DNA of 64,000 nucleotides from Planctomycetia bacterium (GCA_015709575.1 CP054190.1:806001-870000); one strand, 5' to 3'. Counted from the first letter of the stretch, positions 48,073 through 57,410 are shown. The notes: generated by a model from the sequence alone, not told the origin. Numbers and translations: made by a program.

Positions 48073-50460
48073 ATGGATCAGCATACCCTCGATTGCCTCG
48101 ATTTCGCTCGCGTGCGCGAGATTCTGGGCGGTTTTGCGCTCAGCTCATTGGGGCGCGGGCTGGCGGCCGGCATTCGCCCGATGAAGCGCCCGGAGTTGAT
48201 TCGGCGCTGGCTGCGCCAGGTGGAGGAACTGGAGCGGGTCCATGAGGCCCGCGGCGTTCCGCCCTTCGGCGGGATCAGCGACATTCGCGACATTGTGCGG
48301 GACTGCGCACCTCCGCTGCGGGTGAACGCGGAGCAGCTCGCTCAGGTGGGGCTGGCGCTTGCCGGCGCGCATGAGGTGGCGCGCTGGATGGCGGCGCTGC
48401 CGGCGGATTGTGCCGAACTGCGGCACGTCGGCGAGCGGATCGGGGACTTCATCACGGTCGCCAATCGCATCCGAACAGTGATCGATGAGCGTGGAATGGT
48501 GCGGGATGACGCCAGCCCGGCTTTGCGGCGGATCCGGCGGTCGATCGACGAGTGTGCCGAGCAGACGCGCACGGTGGTTGAAAAGCTGCTGGACGAGCCA
48601 GGGGTGCGGCGCTGTTTGCAGTATGCGAACCACACGTTTCACGGCGACCGCATGGTGCTGCCGGTGCGGACGGAGTATCGCGGGCGCGTGCCGGGGATCG
48701 TGCACCGCAGCTCTGACTCCGGGGCGACGATCTACGTGGAGCCGGCGGCGGCGGTGGAGCTGAACAACCAGGTCACGAACCTGCGCGTGCAGGAGGCGGA
48801 GGAGGTCAACCGCATCTTGTGGGAGGTCGCGCACGAGGTGTATGTCAACGCGGAGGCCATACTGCACACGCTCGACGCGCTGGCGGTGCTCGACCTGGTC
48901 GTCGCGAAATTCCGGATGGCGCGGCAATTCGAGATGTTCTGTCCGCAGATTGTTGATGAGCCGAGGCTGGCGGTGCGAAACGCACGCCATCCGCTGCTGC
49001 TGGAGCTGGTGCGGCGGCGCCGCGCCGCAGGCGAAGCGGCGGATGAGGTGGTGCCGATCTCCTTCCGATTGGGGGAGGACTTCGACATGCTGGTCATCAC
49101 CGGTCCGAACACGGGCGGCAAGACGGTCGCGCTCAAGTGCGTCGGCTTGCTGACGCTGATGGCGCAGAGCGGGCTTCCGATCCCGGCTGCGCCGAATTCG
49201 ACCGTGGGCGTCTTCGGCGAGGTGCTGATCGACATCGGCGACGAACAGAGCATGCAGCAATCGCTCTCGACCTTCAGCGCCCACCTGACCCGCCAGCTCG
49301 ACATGCTTCGCCACTGCGGCCCGCGGACGCTGATCCTGATCGATGAGCTGGGTGCGGGGACGGATCCGGACGAAGGCGCCGCGATTGGGAAATCCGTGCT
49401 GGATGAGGTGCTGAGGCTGGGCGGCAAGGCGGTCGTCACGACGCACCTCGGGGCGCTCAAGGGCTTCGCGCTGTCGCGGCCACGGGTGGAGAACGGCAGC
49501 GTCGAGTTCGACGTGCAGTCGCTGCGGCCGACCTATCACCTGCGGATCGGCGAAGCGGGGCAAAGCTGCGCCATCGACATCGCGCAGCGGCTCGGCATGC
49601 CGCGGCGGCTGGTGCTGTCGGCCCGGCGGAATCTGTCGCGCCGGGCACAGGCGATGAGAGCGGTGCTGGCCAACGCGGCCGAGCACAAGCGCGAAGCCGA
49701 GGCGGCCCGTGCGGCGGCGGACGAGGCGCGGCTCGCGGCCCAGCGGGCGCTGGGCGAGGCCGATCGCTCGCGCAGTGAGCATGAGTCGAAGAAAGCCGAG
49801 TTCGAGCGCTGGCTTCAGAAGGTGGTGCACCTGCGCCCTGGCGACGCCGTGCGCATTCGAGGGTTCGATCGCGAGGGCAGGATCGTCCGCATGCGCCTCG
49901 ATCAGCAGCGGGCCGAGGTGAACGTCGGTGCGTACGCGATCGAAGTGCCGATCAGTGAGATTCTGCCGCCGGACGCCCCGGCCCCGCCGCCCGCGCCGCC
50001 GCGCGCTCCGCGGCAGCGCGCTCCGCGGCCGGCGAACCTGCGGCATCCGGATGAAGGGAACGCGCCGCGCAGCGCGGACGGACAGCAGCGCGGCGGGCAA
50101 CCCGGGCGGGCGCCGCCGCCGCGCGCACCGGATGCTCTGAATCCGCAGCAACTCGCCGCCCTGGGCCCGGGGGATCGCGTCTTCGCGCGGCGCTTCGATC
50201 GGGAAGGGACGATCGTGCGCGTCACTCCGGGGAAAGGCACGGCAACGGTGACGCTGGGCCTCTTGGAGGTGGAATTGCCGCTGGAGGGATTGGCCGCGGC
50301 GCGGCCGCCGCGACCGAGCGCACCCCGAAAGCGCCGGGAGAGAGAGGGCGGCGCGGCCGGCGCCGCGGGGGAGGCGTCCGCGGCCGGAGTGTCGCCGCCA
50401 CCGTCGATCGAGAGCCGCGACGGCCCGAACGCCGCGCCGCCGGGTGGTGCGTCGATATGA
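48073..50460 (+). CDS. mutS2: MutS2 endonuclease-family protein without Smr domain
   Basis: 795 residues. MutS core, clamp and ATPase: GITDIR-like GGISDIRDIVRD, YVEPAAAVELNNQVTNLRVQ, Walker A ITGPNTGGKTVALKC, Walker B LILIDELGAGTDPDEGAAIG and TTHLGALKGFAL. A coiled-coil arm follows (AAEHKREAEAARAAADEARL). Then come two KOW-like segments, LRPGDAVRIRGFDREGRIVR and LGPGDRVFARRFDREGTIVR, separated by a proline-rich linker; MutS2 normally has one, followed by Smr. Here the C-terminus is low-complexity and lacks the Smr nuclease (no DLHG motif). MutS2 acts on recombination intermediates and in ribosome rescue. Confidence 0.85.
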   Translation: MDQHTLDCLDFARVREILGGFALSSLGRGLAAGIRPMKRPELIRRWLRQVEELERVHEARGVPPFGGISDIRDIVRDCAPPLRVNAEQLAQVGLALAGAHEVARWMAALPADCAELRHVGERIGDFITVANRIRTVIDERGMVRDDASPALRRIRRSIDECAEQTRTVVEKLLDEPGVRRCLQYANHTFHGDRMVLPVRTEYRGRVPGIVHRSSDSGATIYVEPAAAVELNNQVTNLRVQEAEEVNRILWEVAHEVYVNAEAILHTLDALAVLDLVVAKFRMARQFEMFCPQIVDEPRLAVRNARHPLLLELVRRRRAAGEAADEVVPISFRLGEDFDMLVITGPNTGGKTVALKCVGLLTLMAQSGLPIPAAPNSTVGVFGEVLIDIGDEQSMQQSLSTFSAHLTRQLDMLRHCGPRTLILIDELGAGTDPDEGAAIGKSVLDEVLRLGGKAVVTTHLGALKGFALSRPRVENGSVEFDVQSLRPTYHLRIGEAGQSCAIDIAQRLGMPRRLVLSARRNLSRRAQAMRAVLANAAEHKREAEAARAAADEARLAAQRALGEADRSRSEHESKKAEFERWLQKVVHLRPGDAVRIRGFDREGRIVRMRLDQQRAEVNVGAYAIEVPISEILPPDAPAPPPAPPRAPRQRAPRPANLRHPDEGNAPRSADGQQRGGQPGRAPPPRAPDALNPQQLAALGPGDRVFARRFDREGTIVRVTPGKGTATVTLGLLEVELPLEGLAAARPPRPSAPRKRREREGGAAGAAGEASAAGVSPPPSIESRDGPNAAPPGGASI

Positions 50461-50622
50461 TCTTCACGGCCTGATTCGCGTGGAGCGCTGCCGGGTGCGG
50501 CGTGATGCATGCGACCGGCGAGTCCATTCCCGCGAGCCGCCACGCGGCTGCGAGCGTCCGTGCGGCGACGAGCGGGCTGACCCGAGGCAAACGTGCGGGT
50601 TGTTATGGTGGAGAGTGAGCGG

Positions 50623-51792
50623 ATGATCTGCAAGCTGGCGATGGAGGACGGTACGGTCTTCACCGGCCGCGGGCTGGGCGCGACCGGCACGCGCGCGGGG
50701 GAGGTCGTCTTCAACACGAGCATGATGGGCTACCAGGAGATCCTGACGGATCCGTCTTATTGCGGCCAGATCGTGACGATGACGTTTCCGATGATCGGCA
50801 ACTACGGCGTGAACCCGGAGGATTTTGAGTCCGCCCGCCCGTTTCTCTCGGGATTTGTCGTACGCGAGGCGTGCGATCGGCCGAGCAACTATCGATCGAT
50901 CTCGACGCTGGCCGAGGCGCTGCAGCGCTTCGGCGTGATCGGCATCACGGGAGTGGACACCCGCGCCATCACGCGCCGCACGCGGATTCACGGGGCGCTG
51001 CGCGGAGTGATCTCAACCGAGGTGCTGGACGACCAGGAGCTGGTGCGCATGGCGCGGGCGGCGGCGCCTATGAGCGGCGCGAACCTGGTGGACGCGGTTG
51101 TGGTGCGCGAAGTGCGCGAATGGACCGAACCGCTCTGGCATGCGCCGGGCGGCTCGATCGCGTCGGCGCCGCGCGACGCGGCCCGGCCGGCGGCGGGTTC
51201 GCACGTCGTCGTGATCGACTGCGGCATCAAGAGCAACATCCTGCGCTGGCTGCGCGAGGCGGGGGTGAAGGTCACGGTCGTTCCGGCGGATGCGCCGGCC
51301 GGGCGGATTCGTGAATTGAAGCCGACGGCGTTGCTGATCGGCAACGGGCCGGGGGATCCGGCCGCGGTGACACAGACGATCCAGACGCTGCGCGAGCTGC
51401 TGGGCAAAGTGCCGGCACTGGGCATCTGCCTGGGACACCAGATGGTCGGGTTGGCGCTGAGGGCCGAGACATACAAGTTGCGGTTCGGGCATCATGGCGG
51501 GAACCAGCCGGTGCTGAATCGGCCGGCCGGGCGGGTGGAGATCACGGCCCAGAATCACGGGTTCGCCGTGGATGAACAGTCCCTGGCGCGCGTGGGCGGG
51601 CAGGTGACGCACGTGAACCTGAATGACGGCAGCGTGGAGGGGTTCGTACACCCGGACCGGCAGGTGTTGTGCGTGCAGTTTCATCCGGAAGCGGGGCCGG
51701 GGCCGAACGACGCAGCATACCTGTTCACGAGGTTTGTCGAGCGGGTGGCGGCCGGGCGGCCGATCGATGCGGACATGTTGGTCGCGGTGTGA
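50623..51792 (+). CDS. carA: Carbamoyl-phosphate synthase small subunit
   Basis: 389 residues. LAMEDGTVFTGRGLG, AGEVVFNTSMMGYQEILTDP and YCGQIVTMTFPMIGNYGVNP are diagnostic. The glutaminase part has the nucleophile in LGICLGHQMVGLAL and the catalytic VQFHPE. It releases ammonia from glutamine for carbamoyl phosphate, feeding pyrimidine and arginine synthesis. ATG 50623 is chosen because GGAGAG lies eight bases upstream; ATG 50605 is in frame but unsupported. carB is not adjacent. A palindrome follows. Confidence 0.95.
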   Translation: MICKLAMEDGTVFTGRGLGATGTRAGEVVFNTSMMGYQEILTDPSYCGQIVTMTFPMIGNYGVNPEDFESARPFLSGFVVREACDRPSNYRSISTLAEALQRFGVIGITGVDTRAITRRTRIHGALRGVISTEVLDDQELVRMARAAAPMSGANLVDAVVVREVREWTEPLWHAPGGSIASAPRDAARPAAGSHVVVIDCGIKSNILRWLREAGVKVTVVPADAPAGRIRELKPTALLIGNGPGDPAAVTQTIQTLRELLGKVPALGICLGHQMVGLALRAETYKLRFGHHGGNQPVLNRPAGRVEITAQNHGFAVDEQSLARVGGQVTHVNLNDGSVEGFVHPDRQVLCVQFHPEAGPGPNDAAYLFTRFVERVAAGRPIDADMLVAV

Positions 51793-51847
51793 GCGGGATC
51801 GAGATCGGCGGCCGGGCTGAGGAATAGCGTTGACTTGGGAGCACGCT

Positions 51848-51867
51848 CCAGGGCCTGAAGGCCCTGG
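51848..51867. repeat. Palindrome after carA
   Basis: CCAGGGCCT, two bases GA, AGGCCCTGG: a 9-base stem. It could be a termination or mRNA-end structure for carA; no T tract follows. Degenerate TTGGCGCG repeats lie just downstream (about 51900-51955). Confidence 0.45.
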
Positions 51868-51946
51868 CAACGATCGATCGCCCTCCGCGCGAGAAGAGTG
51901 GCGCGGGTTGGCGCGGAATGGCGCGATCGGGCGCAGGTTGGCGCGA

Positions 51947-52333
51947 TCAAGCGCCACTTGGACGGGCAATTTCGATCGGCCGGCGGTTTTCGTCCACGGC
52001 GACGTATACGAGCGTTGCCTCCGTTACGAGCGTGGTACCGCGCGGATTGACGAACGGTTCGGCTTCCACCGACACGCGCACCGTGATCGAGGTGCGGCCC
52101 ACCTTTACGACCTCGGTATAGAAGCTGAGCATGTCGCCGACAAACACCGGCTGCTTGAACTCGACCGAGTGCATCGCGACGGTGACGAAGCGCTGAGCCG
52201 CGTAGCGATGCGCTTCGACCGCACCCGCTTGGTCGATGTGGCTGAGAAGAACGCCGCCGAAGATCGTGCCGTGGGCGTTGGTGTCCCGCGGCATCATCAT
52301 CACACGAATGGCCGGGCATCTGCCGCTCGCCAT
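51947..52333 (-). CDS. Hotdog-fold acyl-CoA thioesterase (YciA/BFIT type)
   Basis: 128 residues. [36 protein letters not shown] and [16 protein letters not shown] are the conserved hotdog-thioesterase blocks, with Asn-His-Gly and the helical Asp as catalytic candidates. It hydrolyses acyl-CoA thioesters in the cytoplasm; chain-length preference is not predictable. The start at 52333 is preferred because GAGGGAG precedes it and the family begins here; the frame runs further upstream without conservation. Confidence 0.85.
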   Translation of the reverse strand: MASGRCPAIRVMMMPRDTNAHGTIFGGVLLSHIDQAGAVEAHRYAAQRFVTVAMHSVEFKQPVFVGDMLSFYTEVVKVGRTSITVRVSVEAEPFVNPRGTTLVTEATLVYVAVDENRRPIEIARPSGA

Positions 52334-52784
52334 GAACAGGCTCCCTCTTGGCTTCAGGGCCGACAGCCGCGATCGAGGGTCGATGCGATCCCGCCGCGGC
52401 CGGACGACGAATTTTCCGCCATGGACGATGCTTCCGGTGACCTGGGCGGCATGGAAGTGTAGCAGGCCGAGGCGTTTTCGCCGCTTCGCGACACCCGAAG
52501 TGGTCTCAGGGGCCGGACGCAAGAAGCCGGACCGCCGGCCGAATGCGGTTGACAGGTGCGCCGGACAGGCGATATTTTACGTCGCTCGGCGTCGCCACCG
52601 CCGAGAGCTTTTCCGCTCGTTCGGGCATGCGGGCCGGTTCATCCGGTTCCGCGGCGGGACGCACGCCTCGCGACGTGCGGCTCGGGCCTCCGGGCGGAAC
52701 CCCCCCTCGCGCTTGCTGATGGACCGTGGCGGTGACGGGCGTCGCGCTGTTGGACGGATCGTATCCTCCTTTGGCGCAACAGTT
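52334..52784. other. Intergenic region before tRNA-Gln
   Basis: 451 bases without a credible gene. It must hold the promoters of the thioesterase (minus strand) and of the tRNA gene (plus strand). No riboswitch or repeat was recognised. Confidence 0.55.
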
Positions 52785-52855
52785 TACCCGGTAGTGTAAC
52801 GGTAGCACCCCAGGTTTTGGTCCTGGTTGTCCTGGTTCAAATCCAGGCCGGGTAG
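52785..52855 (+). tRNA. tRNA-Gln (anticodon TTG)
   Basis: 71 bases fold as a tRNA. Acceptor stem TACCCGG/CCGGGTA, D arm GTG...CAC, anticodon stem CCAGG/CCTGG with loop TTTTGGT (anticodon TTG), T arm CCTGG-TTCAAAT-CCAGG. The discriminator base is G and CCA is not encoded. It reads CAA (and by wobble CAG) glutamine codons. Confidence 0.95.
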
Positions 52856-53081
52856 TGGCTTTGTCCGCGTGCCGGTCGGGTGTGAGCAGGGTCCGGGCTG
52901 CGGGTGGTCGTGGTCTGGGATCGCGGTTGATCCGCGGGTGTAAGACACTGCTCAATGAGCGGTGGCACCTGCACGAGGCGCGGACGCGCAGGGGCGCAAA
53001 GGCGCAGTGGCGCGGACGCGCAGCGGCAAGCGGACACGCGGGACGGTTGAATCGGTTGGAGTCGTCCCGGGTTCGGGGCGA

Positions 53082-54032
53082 ATGATTGCGATGATGAATC
53101 TCAGGCTCTTCGCGGGACGCAGCAATCGGCCGCTGGCCGAGCAGATCTCGCGTTACCTGGGAGTCGCGCTCGGTCGCACGCAGATTGAGAACTTTCCCGA
53201 CGGCGAGATTTCGCTGAAGCTGCACGAGGACGTGCGCGGGCGGGACGTTTTCATCGTTCAGTCCACCTGTTCGCCGGTTCACGAGAACCTGTTCGAGCTG
53301 CTGACGTTTATCGACTGCCTGCGGCGCGCCAGTGCGCAGCGCATCACCGCGGTCATTCCGTATTTCGGCTACGCCCGGCAGGACCGCAAGGATGAAGGGC
53401 GCGTGCCGATCACGGCCAAGCTGGTGGCGAACCTGCTGACCACGGCCGGCGCGCAGCGCATCCTGACACTGGACCTGCACGCCGCCCAGATCCAGGGCTT
53501 CTTTGACATCCCGGTGGACCACCTCTCGGCGGAGCCGGTGATCACCGCCCATTTTCACTCGCTCGACATCGGCGGGGCGACGCTGGTCAGCCCGGACATC
53601 GGCAACGCCAAGCGGGCCCGGGTCTACGCCGACCGCCTCGGCGGCGAACTGGCGATCATCGACAAGCGGCGGATGAACGGGCGGGAAACGACGTCGTACG
53701 CGATTATCGGCGACGTGCGCGACAAGACGGTGCTGATGGTGGACGACATCATCGCGACGGCCGGCACGATCGTGCAGGCCTGCGAGATGGTTCGCAAGGC
53801 GGGCGCCAAGCGGATCGTTGTCGCTGCGACGCACGGGGTGTTCTGCGGTCCGGCGGTCGAGCGCCTGAGCCGCTCGGGGATCGACCACCTGGCCGTCACC
53901 GACACCATCCCGCAGGCTCAGAACCAGGCCGCGCTGTCGAATCTGCGGGTGCTGAGCGTCGGGGATCTGCTGGGCGAGGCGATCCGCCGCACCCATCGAA
54001 ACGAGTCCGTGAGCAGTCTGTTCCTGAAGTGA
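53082..54032 (+). CDS. prs: Ribose-phosphate pyrophosphokinase
   Basis: 316 residues, typical length. LRLFAGRSNRPLAEQISRYL, FPDGEISLKLHEDVRGRDVF, VIPYFGYARQDRKDEGR (ATP binding), TLDLHAAQIQGFF and the PRPP loop VLMVDDIIATAGTI are present. It makes PRPP from ribose 5-phosphate and ATP, the precursor for nucleotide synthesis and for Apt in this window. Start ATG 53082 (other ATGs at 53091 and 53094). First gene of a seven-gene run with rplY, pth, rpsF, ssb, rpsR and rplI. Confidence 0.95.
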   Translation: MIAMMNLRLFAGRSNRPLAEQISRYLGVALGRTQIENFPDGEISLKLHEDVRGRDVFIVQSTCSPVHENLFELLTFIDCLRRASAQRITAVIPYFGYARQDRKDEGRVPITAKLVANLLTTAGAQRILTLDLHAAQIQGFFDIPVDHLSAEPVITAHFHSLDIGGATLVSPDIGNAKRARVYADRLGGELAIIDKRRMNGRETTSYAIIGDVRDKTVLMVDDIIATAGTIVQACEMVRKAGAKRIVVAATHGVFCGPAVERLSRSGIDHLAVTDTIPQAQNQAALSNLRVLSVGDLLGEAIRRTHRNESVSSLFLK

Positions 54033-54088
54033 GACACGCATAGTGAACCGCGTCGTCCCGGGACGGGGCGCGCTTTCGGGAGTGAGTC

Positions 54089-54736
54089 ATGCAGGTCGCA
54101 AACGTCAAGGGTGAGAAGCGCAGCGCCGGCGGTCGGCACGCCAATGAGCGCCTGCGCCGCCGCGGCATGTTGCCGGCGGTGATCTACGGGCATGGCGAGG
54201 CGCCGCAGAGTGTCGCCGTCAGCCGCCACGACTTCGAGATCGCGCTGCACGCGTTGCAGCACGTCATCGCGCTGGAAGTGGACGGCACCAAGCAGCAATA
54301 CCTCGTCAAGGACGTGCAGTACGATCACCTGCACAAGGATCCGATCCACATTGATCTGATGCGGGTCGACGCGAACGAGCGGGTGCGTATCAGCGTGGCG
54401 CTGGAGCTCAAGGGCACGCCGTCGGGCGCGGCGCTGGGCGGGCAGATCACGCAGCTGCTGTCGGATCTGCACATCGAGTGTCCGCTGATCGCCATTCCGG
54501 AGACGCTGCGGGTCGACGTCGCCCACCTCGGGCTGAACCAGTCGGTGCACGTGCGCGAGCTGACGCTGCCGGAAGGTGTCAAGGCGCTGCACTCGCCGGA
54601 GGAGCTGATCTGCATCTGTCGACTGCCGAAGGCTGCCGTCGAGACGCCGGTGGCCGCCGCGGGCGAGGGCGCCGCGGCCGAGCCGGAGGTCATCGGGCGC
54701 GTGGCCAAGGACAAGGCCGACGAGGCGGCGCAGTAG
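54089..54736 (+). CDS. rplY: 50S ribosomal protein L25/Ctc
   Basis: 215 residues, the long (Ctc/TL5) form. RSAGGRHANERLRRRGMLPA and VIYGHGEAPQSVAVSRHDFE form the 5S rRNA-binding domain; HKDPIHIDLMRVDANERVRI and VALELKGTPSGAALGG start the C-terminal domain. The tail is Ala/Glu-rich. It binds 5S rRNA in the large subunit. It follows prs by 56 bases and precedes pth by 18, a conserved order in many bacteria. Confidence 0.95.
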   Translation: MQVANVKGEKRSAGGRHANERLRRRGMLPAVIYGHGEAPQSVAVSRHDFEIALHALQHVIALEVDGTKQQYLVKDVQYDHLHKDPIHIDLMRVDANERVRISVALELKGTPSGAALGGQITQLLSDLHIECPLIAIPETLRVDVAHLGLNQSVHVRELTLPEGVKALHSPEELICICRLPKAAVETPVAAAGEGAAAEPEVIGRVAKDKADEAAQ

Positions 54737-54754
54737 TCGCGCTGCGAACCCCCG

Positions 54755-55342
54755 ATGGCGGATGCCTCGACGAAGCTGGTGGTCGGCCTCGGGAACCCCG
54801 GCCCGCGCTATGCCGAGTCGCGGCATAACGTCGGGTTCATGGTTGTGGAGGAGCTGGCGCGGCGCTGGAAGTCGGACGTGTCGCGGTTTGATCGCGACTT
54901 CCAGGCGCTGGTCGGTGAAGCGCAGCGAGGTGGTCGGCGCGTGCTGCTGGTCGAGCCGCAGACGTTCATGAATCTGTCCGGTCGGAGCGTCGGCGCGGTG
55001 CTGCGGTTCTACAAGCTGGAGTGGTCGGACGTGCTGATCGTGCTGGATGACATGGACCTGCCGCTTGGGGCGCTGCGCCTGCGGGCGGGCGGGTCGGCCG
55101 GCGGGCACAACGGCCTGGCCGACGTCATCCGCAGCGCCGGTGGCGCGGAAGTGCCGCGGCTGCGGCTGGGGATTGGTCGCGGGCACGAGGCGGTGAGCTT
55201 TGTGCTGGGCGGTTTCACGCCGCAGGAGCGCGAGGCCGTGACGGCTGCAACGGGCATGGCTGCCGACGCGGCGGAATGCTGGCTGAGCGAGGGAATGACG
55301 ACGGCGATGAATCGCTTCAATCGCCGTCGCGACACGGATTGA
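54755..55342 (+). CDS. pth: Peptidyl-tRNA hydrolase
   Basis: 195 residues. LVVGLGNPGPRYAESRHNVG (with the catalytic His), LVEPQTFMNLSGRSVGAVL, DVLIVLDDMDLPLGALRLR and GGSAGGHNGLADVI are all conserved. It releases peptides from prematurely dropped peptidyl-tRNA. The C-terminal EGMTTAMNRFNRR matches the family end. ATG 54755 is just downstream of rplY. Confidence 0.95.
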   Translation: MADASTKLVVGLGNPGPRYAESRHNVGFMVVEELARRWKSDVSRFDRDFQALVGEAQRGGRRVLLVEPQTFMNLSGRSVGAVLRFYKLEWSDVLIVLDDMDLPLGALRLRAGGSAGGHNGLADVIRSAGGAEVPRLRLGIGRGHEAVSFVLGGFTPQEREAVTAATGMAADAAECWLSEGMTTAMNRFNRRRDTD

Positions 55343-55391
55343 TCCGGATGCCACGCGGCGCGCAGCAGTCGCGCCGCCAAGGAGACCGACG

Positions 55392-55883
55392 TTGAAACGC
55401 TACGAAGGGATGTTCCTGTTCGACTCCGCCGCCGTCCACGACTGGGCGGGAATGGAAAAGGAAGTGCGCCGGTTGATGGAGCGCATCGGCGGCAACCTGC
55501 TGCTGTGCGTGAAGTTCGACGAGCGCAAGCTCGCGTATGAAATCAACCGCCGCAAGCGCGGAACGTACGTGCTGACGTACTTCGAGGCCCCCGGCGACAA
55601 GATTCCCGAGCTGGAAAGAAATGCCCAGCTCAGCGAGATGCTACTGCGGCACATCGTGCTGCGGGCCACGATCACGGACGCCCGGCTGGCGGAGTTGAAG
55701 GCCCACCCGCCCGAGACGCCGCTGTCGCCGGCCGGCGCCGAGCGCCGCCACGACGACGATCGCGATTACCGCGATCGCGGCGATCGTGGGGATCGCGGAG
55801 ATCGCGGCGACCGTGGAGATCGCGGGCCGCGGCGGCGCGATCGCGAGGCGGAACCGGGAGACGAGTTCGCCGTCGGCGAATAG
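55392..55883 (+). CDS. rpsF: 30S ribosomal protein S6
   Basis: 163 residues. It begins MKRYEGMFLFDSAAV at a TTG codon; this start is decided by AAGGAG seven bases upstream (55379-55384). The core LLLCVKFDERKLAYEINRRK and RGTYVLTYFEAPGDKIPELE is canonical S6. The C-terminus adds a run of Asp-Arg-Gly repeats (about residues 122-145) and an acidic end, longer than usual. S6 pairs with S18 (rpsR, encoded downstream) in the small subunit. Confidence 0.95.
   Translation: MKRYEGMFLFDSAAVHDWAGMEKEVRRLMERIGGNLLLCVKFDERKLAYEINRRKRGTYVLTYFEAPGDKIPELERNAQLSEMLLRHIVLRATITDARLAELKAHPPETPLSPAGAERRHDDDRDYRDRGDRGDRGDRGDRGDRGPRRRDREAEPGDEFAVGE
55757..55850 (+). repeat. 9-base tandem repeat encoding the Asp-Arg-Gly tail of S6
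   Basis: Units close to GATCGCGGC/GATCGCGGA are repeated about eight times in frame. Variation between units is mostly at third codon positions, which suggests the peptide repeat is maintained. Confidence 0.7.
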
Positions 55884-55949
55884 CCGCTTGCGGCGTGGGA
55901 TCGAAACGGGGCGATGCCGGGCGCCTGGCGACCGGCGCAGGAGGCGGCC

Positions 55950-56402
55950 ATGGCCAGCTTCAACAAGGTGATCCTGCTGGGAAACCTGACGCGGGATCCG
56001 CAGCTCAAGTACCTGCCGAGCAACACCGCGGTGTGCGAGATCGGGCTGGCGGTGAACCACCGTTGGCGCGACAAGGAGGGCGTGCAGCGCGAGGAAGTGT
56101 GCTTCGTTGATGCGTCCTGCTTCGGCAAGGGCGGGGAGATCATCAACCAGTACATGACCAAGGGACGGCAGATCCTGATCGAAGGCCGGCTGAAGTACGA
56201 CACCTGGACGGCCACGGACGGCGCCAAGCGCAGCAAGCACTCGATCGTGATCGACAACTTCACGTTCGTGGGCAATCGCGAGGGCGGCGAAGGCGGCGGC
56301 GCCCCGGCGGCTCGATCCGCAGCACCGCGCTCCGAGTCGGCCGCAGAGCCGGTGGCCCGGGCCGATGCGCCGCCGGGTGGTTACGACGACATTCCGTTCT
56401 AG
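55950..56402 (+). CDS. ssb: Single-stranded DNA-binding protein
   Basis: 150 residues. OB-fold start MASFNKVILLGNLTRDPQLK, then FVDASCFGKGGEIINQYMTK and GRQILIEGRLKYDTW; the tail is Gly/Ala/Pro-rich and ends in DDIPF, the SSB C-terminal tip that recruits repair and replication proteins. AGGAGG precedes ATG 55950. The position between rpsF and rpsR is the classic operon order. Confidence 0.95.
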   Translation: MASFNKVILLGNLTRDPQLKYLPSNTAVCEIGLAVNHRWRDKEGVQREEVCFVDASCFGKGGEIINQYMTKGRQILIEGRLKYDTWTATDGAKRSKHSIVIDNFTFVGNREGGEGGGAPAARSAAPRSESAAEPVARADAPPGGYDDIPF

Positions 56403-56455
56403 GACGACCCCCGCCGCGAGATGTGCGGCGGCAACCAACGCAGAGGAACTGATTC

Positions 56456-56734
56456 ATGCGAATGCGAACCCGACCGGGATTGACCGCGGCACAGGCCGCC
56501 AAGAAGCGCAAGAAGAAGCTCAAGCGCGCCGCGGAGGCTGCCCGCACGCGCACCAAGCTCGCGGACATCGAGGACATTGACTACAAGAACACCGGCCTGC
56601 TTCAGCGGCTGGTCAGCGCTCAGGGCAAAGCGTTTTCGCGGAAGCGGACCGGCCTCGAGGCCGCGGCGCAGCGGCGCGTGACGATCGCACTGAAGCGCGC
56701 CCGGTTCATGGCGCTGATGCCGTACGTGACGTGA
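56456..56734 (+). CDS. rpsR: 30S ribosomal protein S18
   Basis: 92 residues. [20 protein letters not shown] and [20 protein letters not shown], then [12 protein letters not shown], are the diagnostic S18 blocks. The N-terminus has an unusually basic lead ([17 protein letters not shown]) before the conserved part and no cysteines, so this is a zinc-free S18. It partners with S6. Confidence 0.9.
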   Translation: MRMRTRPGLTAAQAAKKRKKKLKRAAEAARTRTKLADIEDIDYKNTGLLQRLVSAQGKAFSRKRTGLEAAAQRRVTIALKRARFMALMPYVT

Positions 56735-56892
56735 TCGGCCGCGGCGACGGTGCGGGCGCGCGGGTCGGCGAAGAGCCGGCGCGTTTGGGCGCAGCGTCGT
56801 TCGCGAGCGCGGCACGATTCCTGGACCGTTTCCGCGCGCACGGCGCGCGATCGACCCCGCGCGGCAGCGCGGCAGAATTCGGAGAGATTGGG

Positions 56893-57390
56893 ATGCGACT
56901 CTTGCTGTTGAAGGACGTGCGGCGGCTGGGTCACCTCGGCGACGTGGTGGACGTGCGGGCCGGCTATGCGCGGAACTACCTGCTTCCGCAGCGGCTGGCG
57001 ACCGAGCCGACCGAAGAGAACATCAAAGCGATCGAGGCCGATCGCAAGCGCGCCACGGCCGAGCGGGCCAAGCGAAACGAGCAGTTCGCCGGGCTGGCGG
57101 CCCGGCTGGCGGATGCCTCGGTGACGATCGAGGCGGCCGCCAATCCAGAGGGAACGCTGTACGGGTCGGTCGGCCCGACGCACGTGGCCGAGGCGCTGCA
57201 GGCGCAGGGCTTCGAGGTATTGCCCTCGCACGTGCTGCTGGAGCCGCCGATTCGTACGCTCGACAACCGCACCGTAAAGCTCGAGTTCACCGACGAGATC
57301 ACGGCGTCAGTCAAGGTCTGGGTCGTGCGAGAAGGTGCGATCGAAGCGGCCGGCAGCACGGCCGACTCGGCCGCGCCGGCGGTGGAGTAG
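56893..57390 (+). CDS. rplI: 50S ribosomal protein L9
   Basis: 165 residues. MRLLLLKDVRRLGHLGDVVD and VRAGYARNYLLPQRLATEPT are the N-terminal domain; a charged linker helix leads to the C-terminal domain (EGTLYGSVGPTHVAEALQAQ). GGAGAG is upstream of ATG 56893. A 158-base gap separates it from rpsR, so it may have its own promoter. Last gene of the ribosomal run. Confidence 0.95.
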   Translation: MRLLLLKDVRRLGHLGDVVDVRAGYARNYLLPQRLATEPTEENIKAIEADRKRATAERAKRNEQFAGLAARLADASVTIEAAANPEGTLYGSVGPTHVAEALQAQGFEVLPSHVLLEPPIRTLDNRTVKLEFTDEITASVKVWVVREGAIEAAGSTADSAAPAVE

Positions 57391-57410
57391 GGTCGCGACG
57401 ATCCCGGCGC

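Noticed and set aside
48145..50151. 668-codon open frame antisense to mutS2
   Set aside because: Exactly opposite a clear MutS2 coding region, with His/Arg-rich composition typical of a shadow frame.
52785..52855. Integration site at tRNA-Gln
   Set aside because: No integrase gene and no direct repeat of the tRNA 3' end was found nearby.
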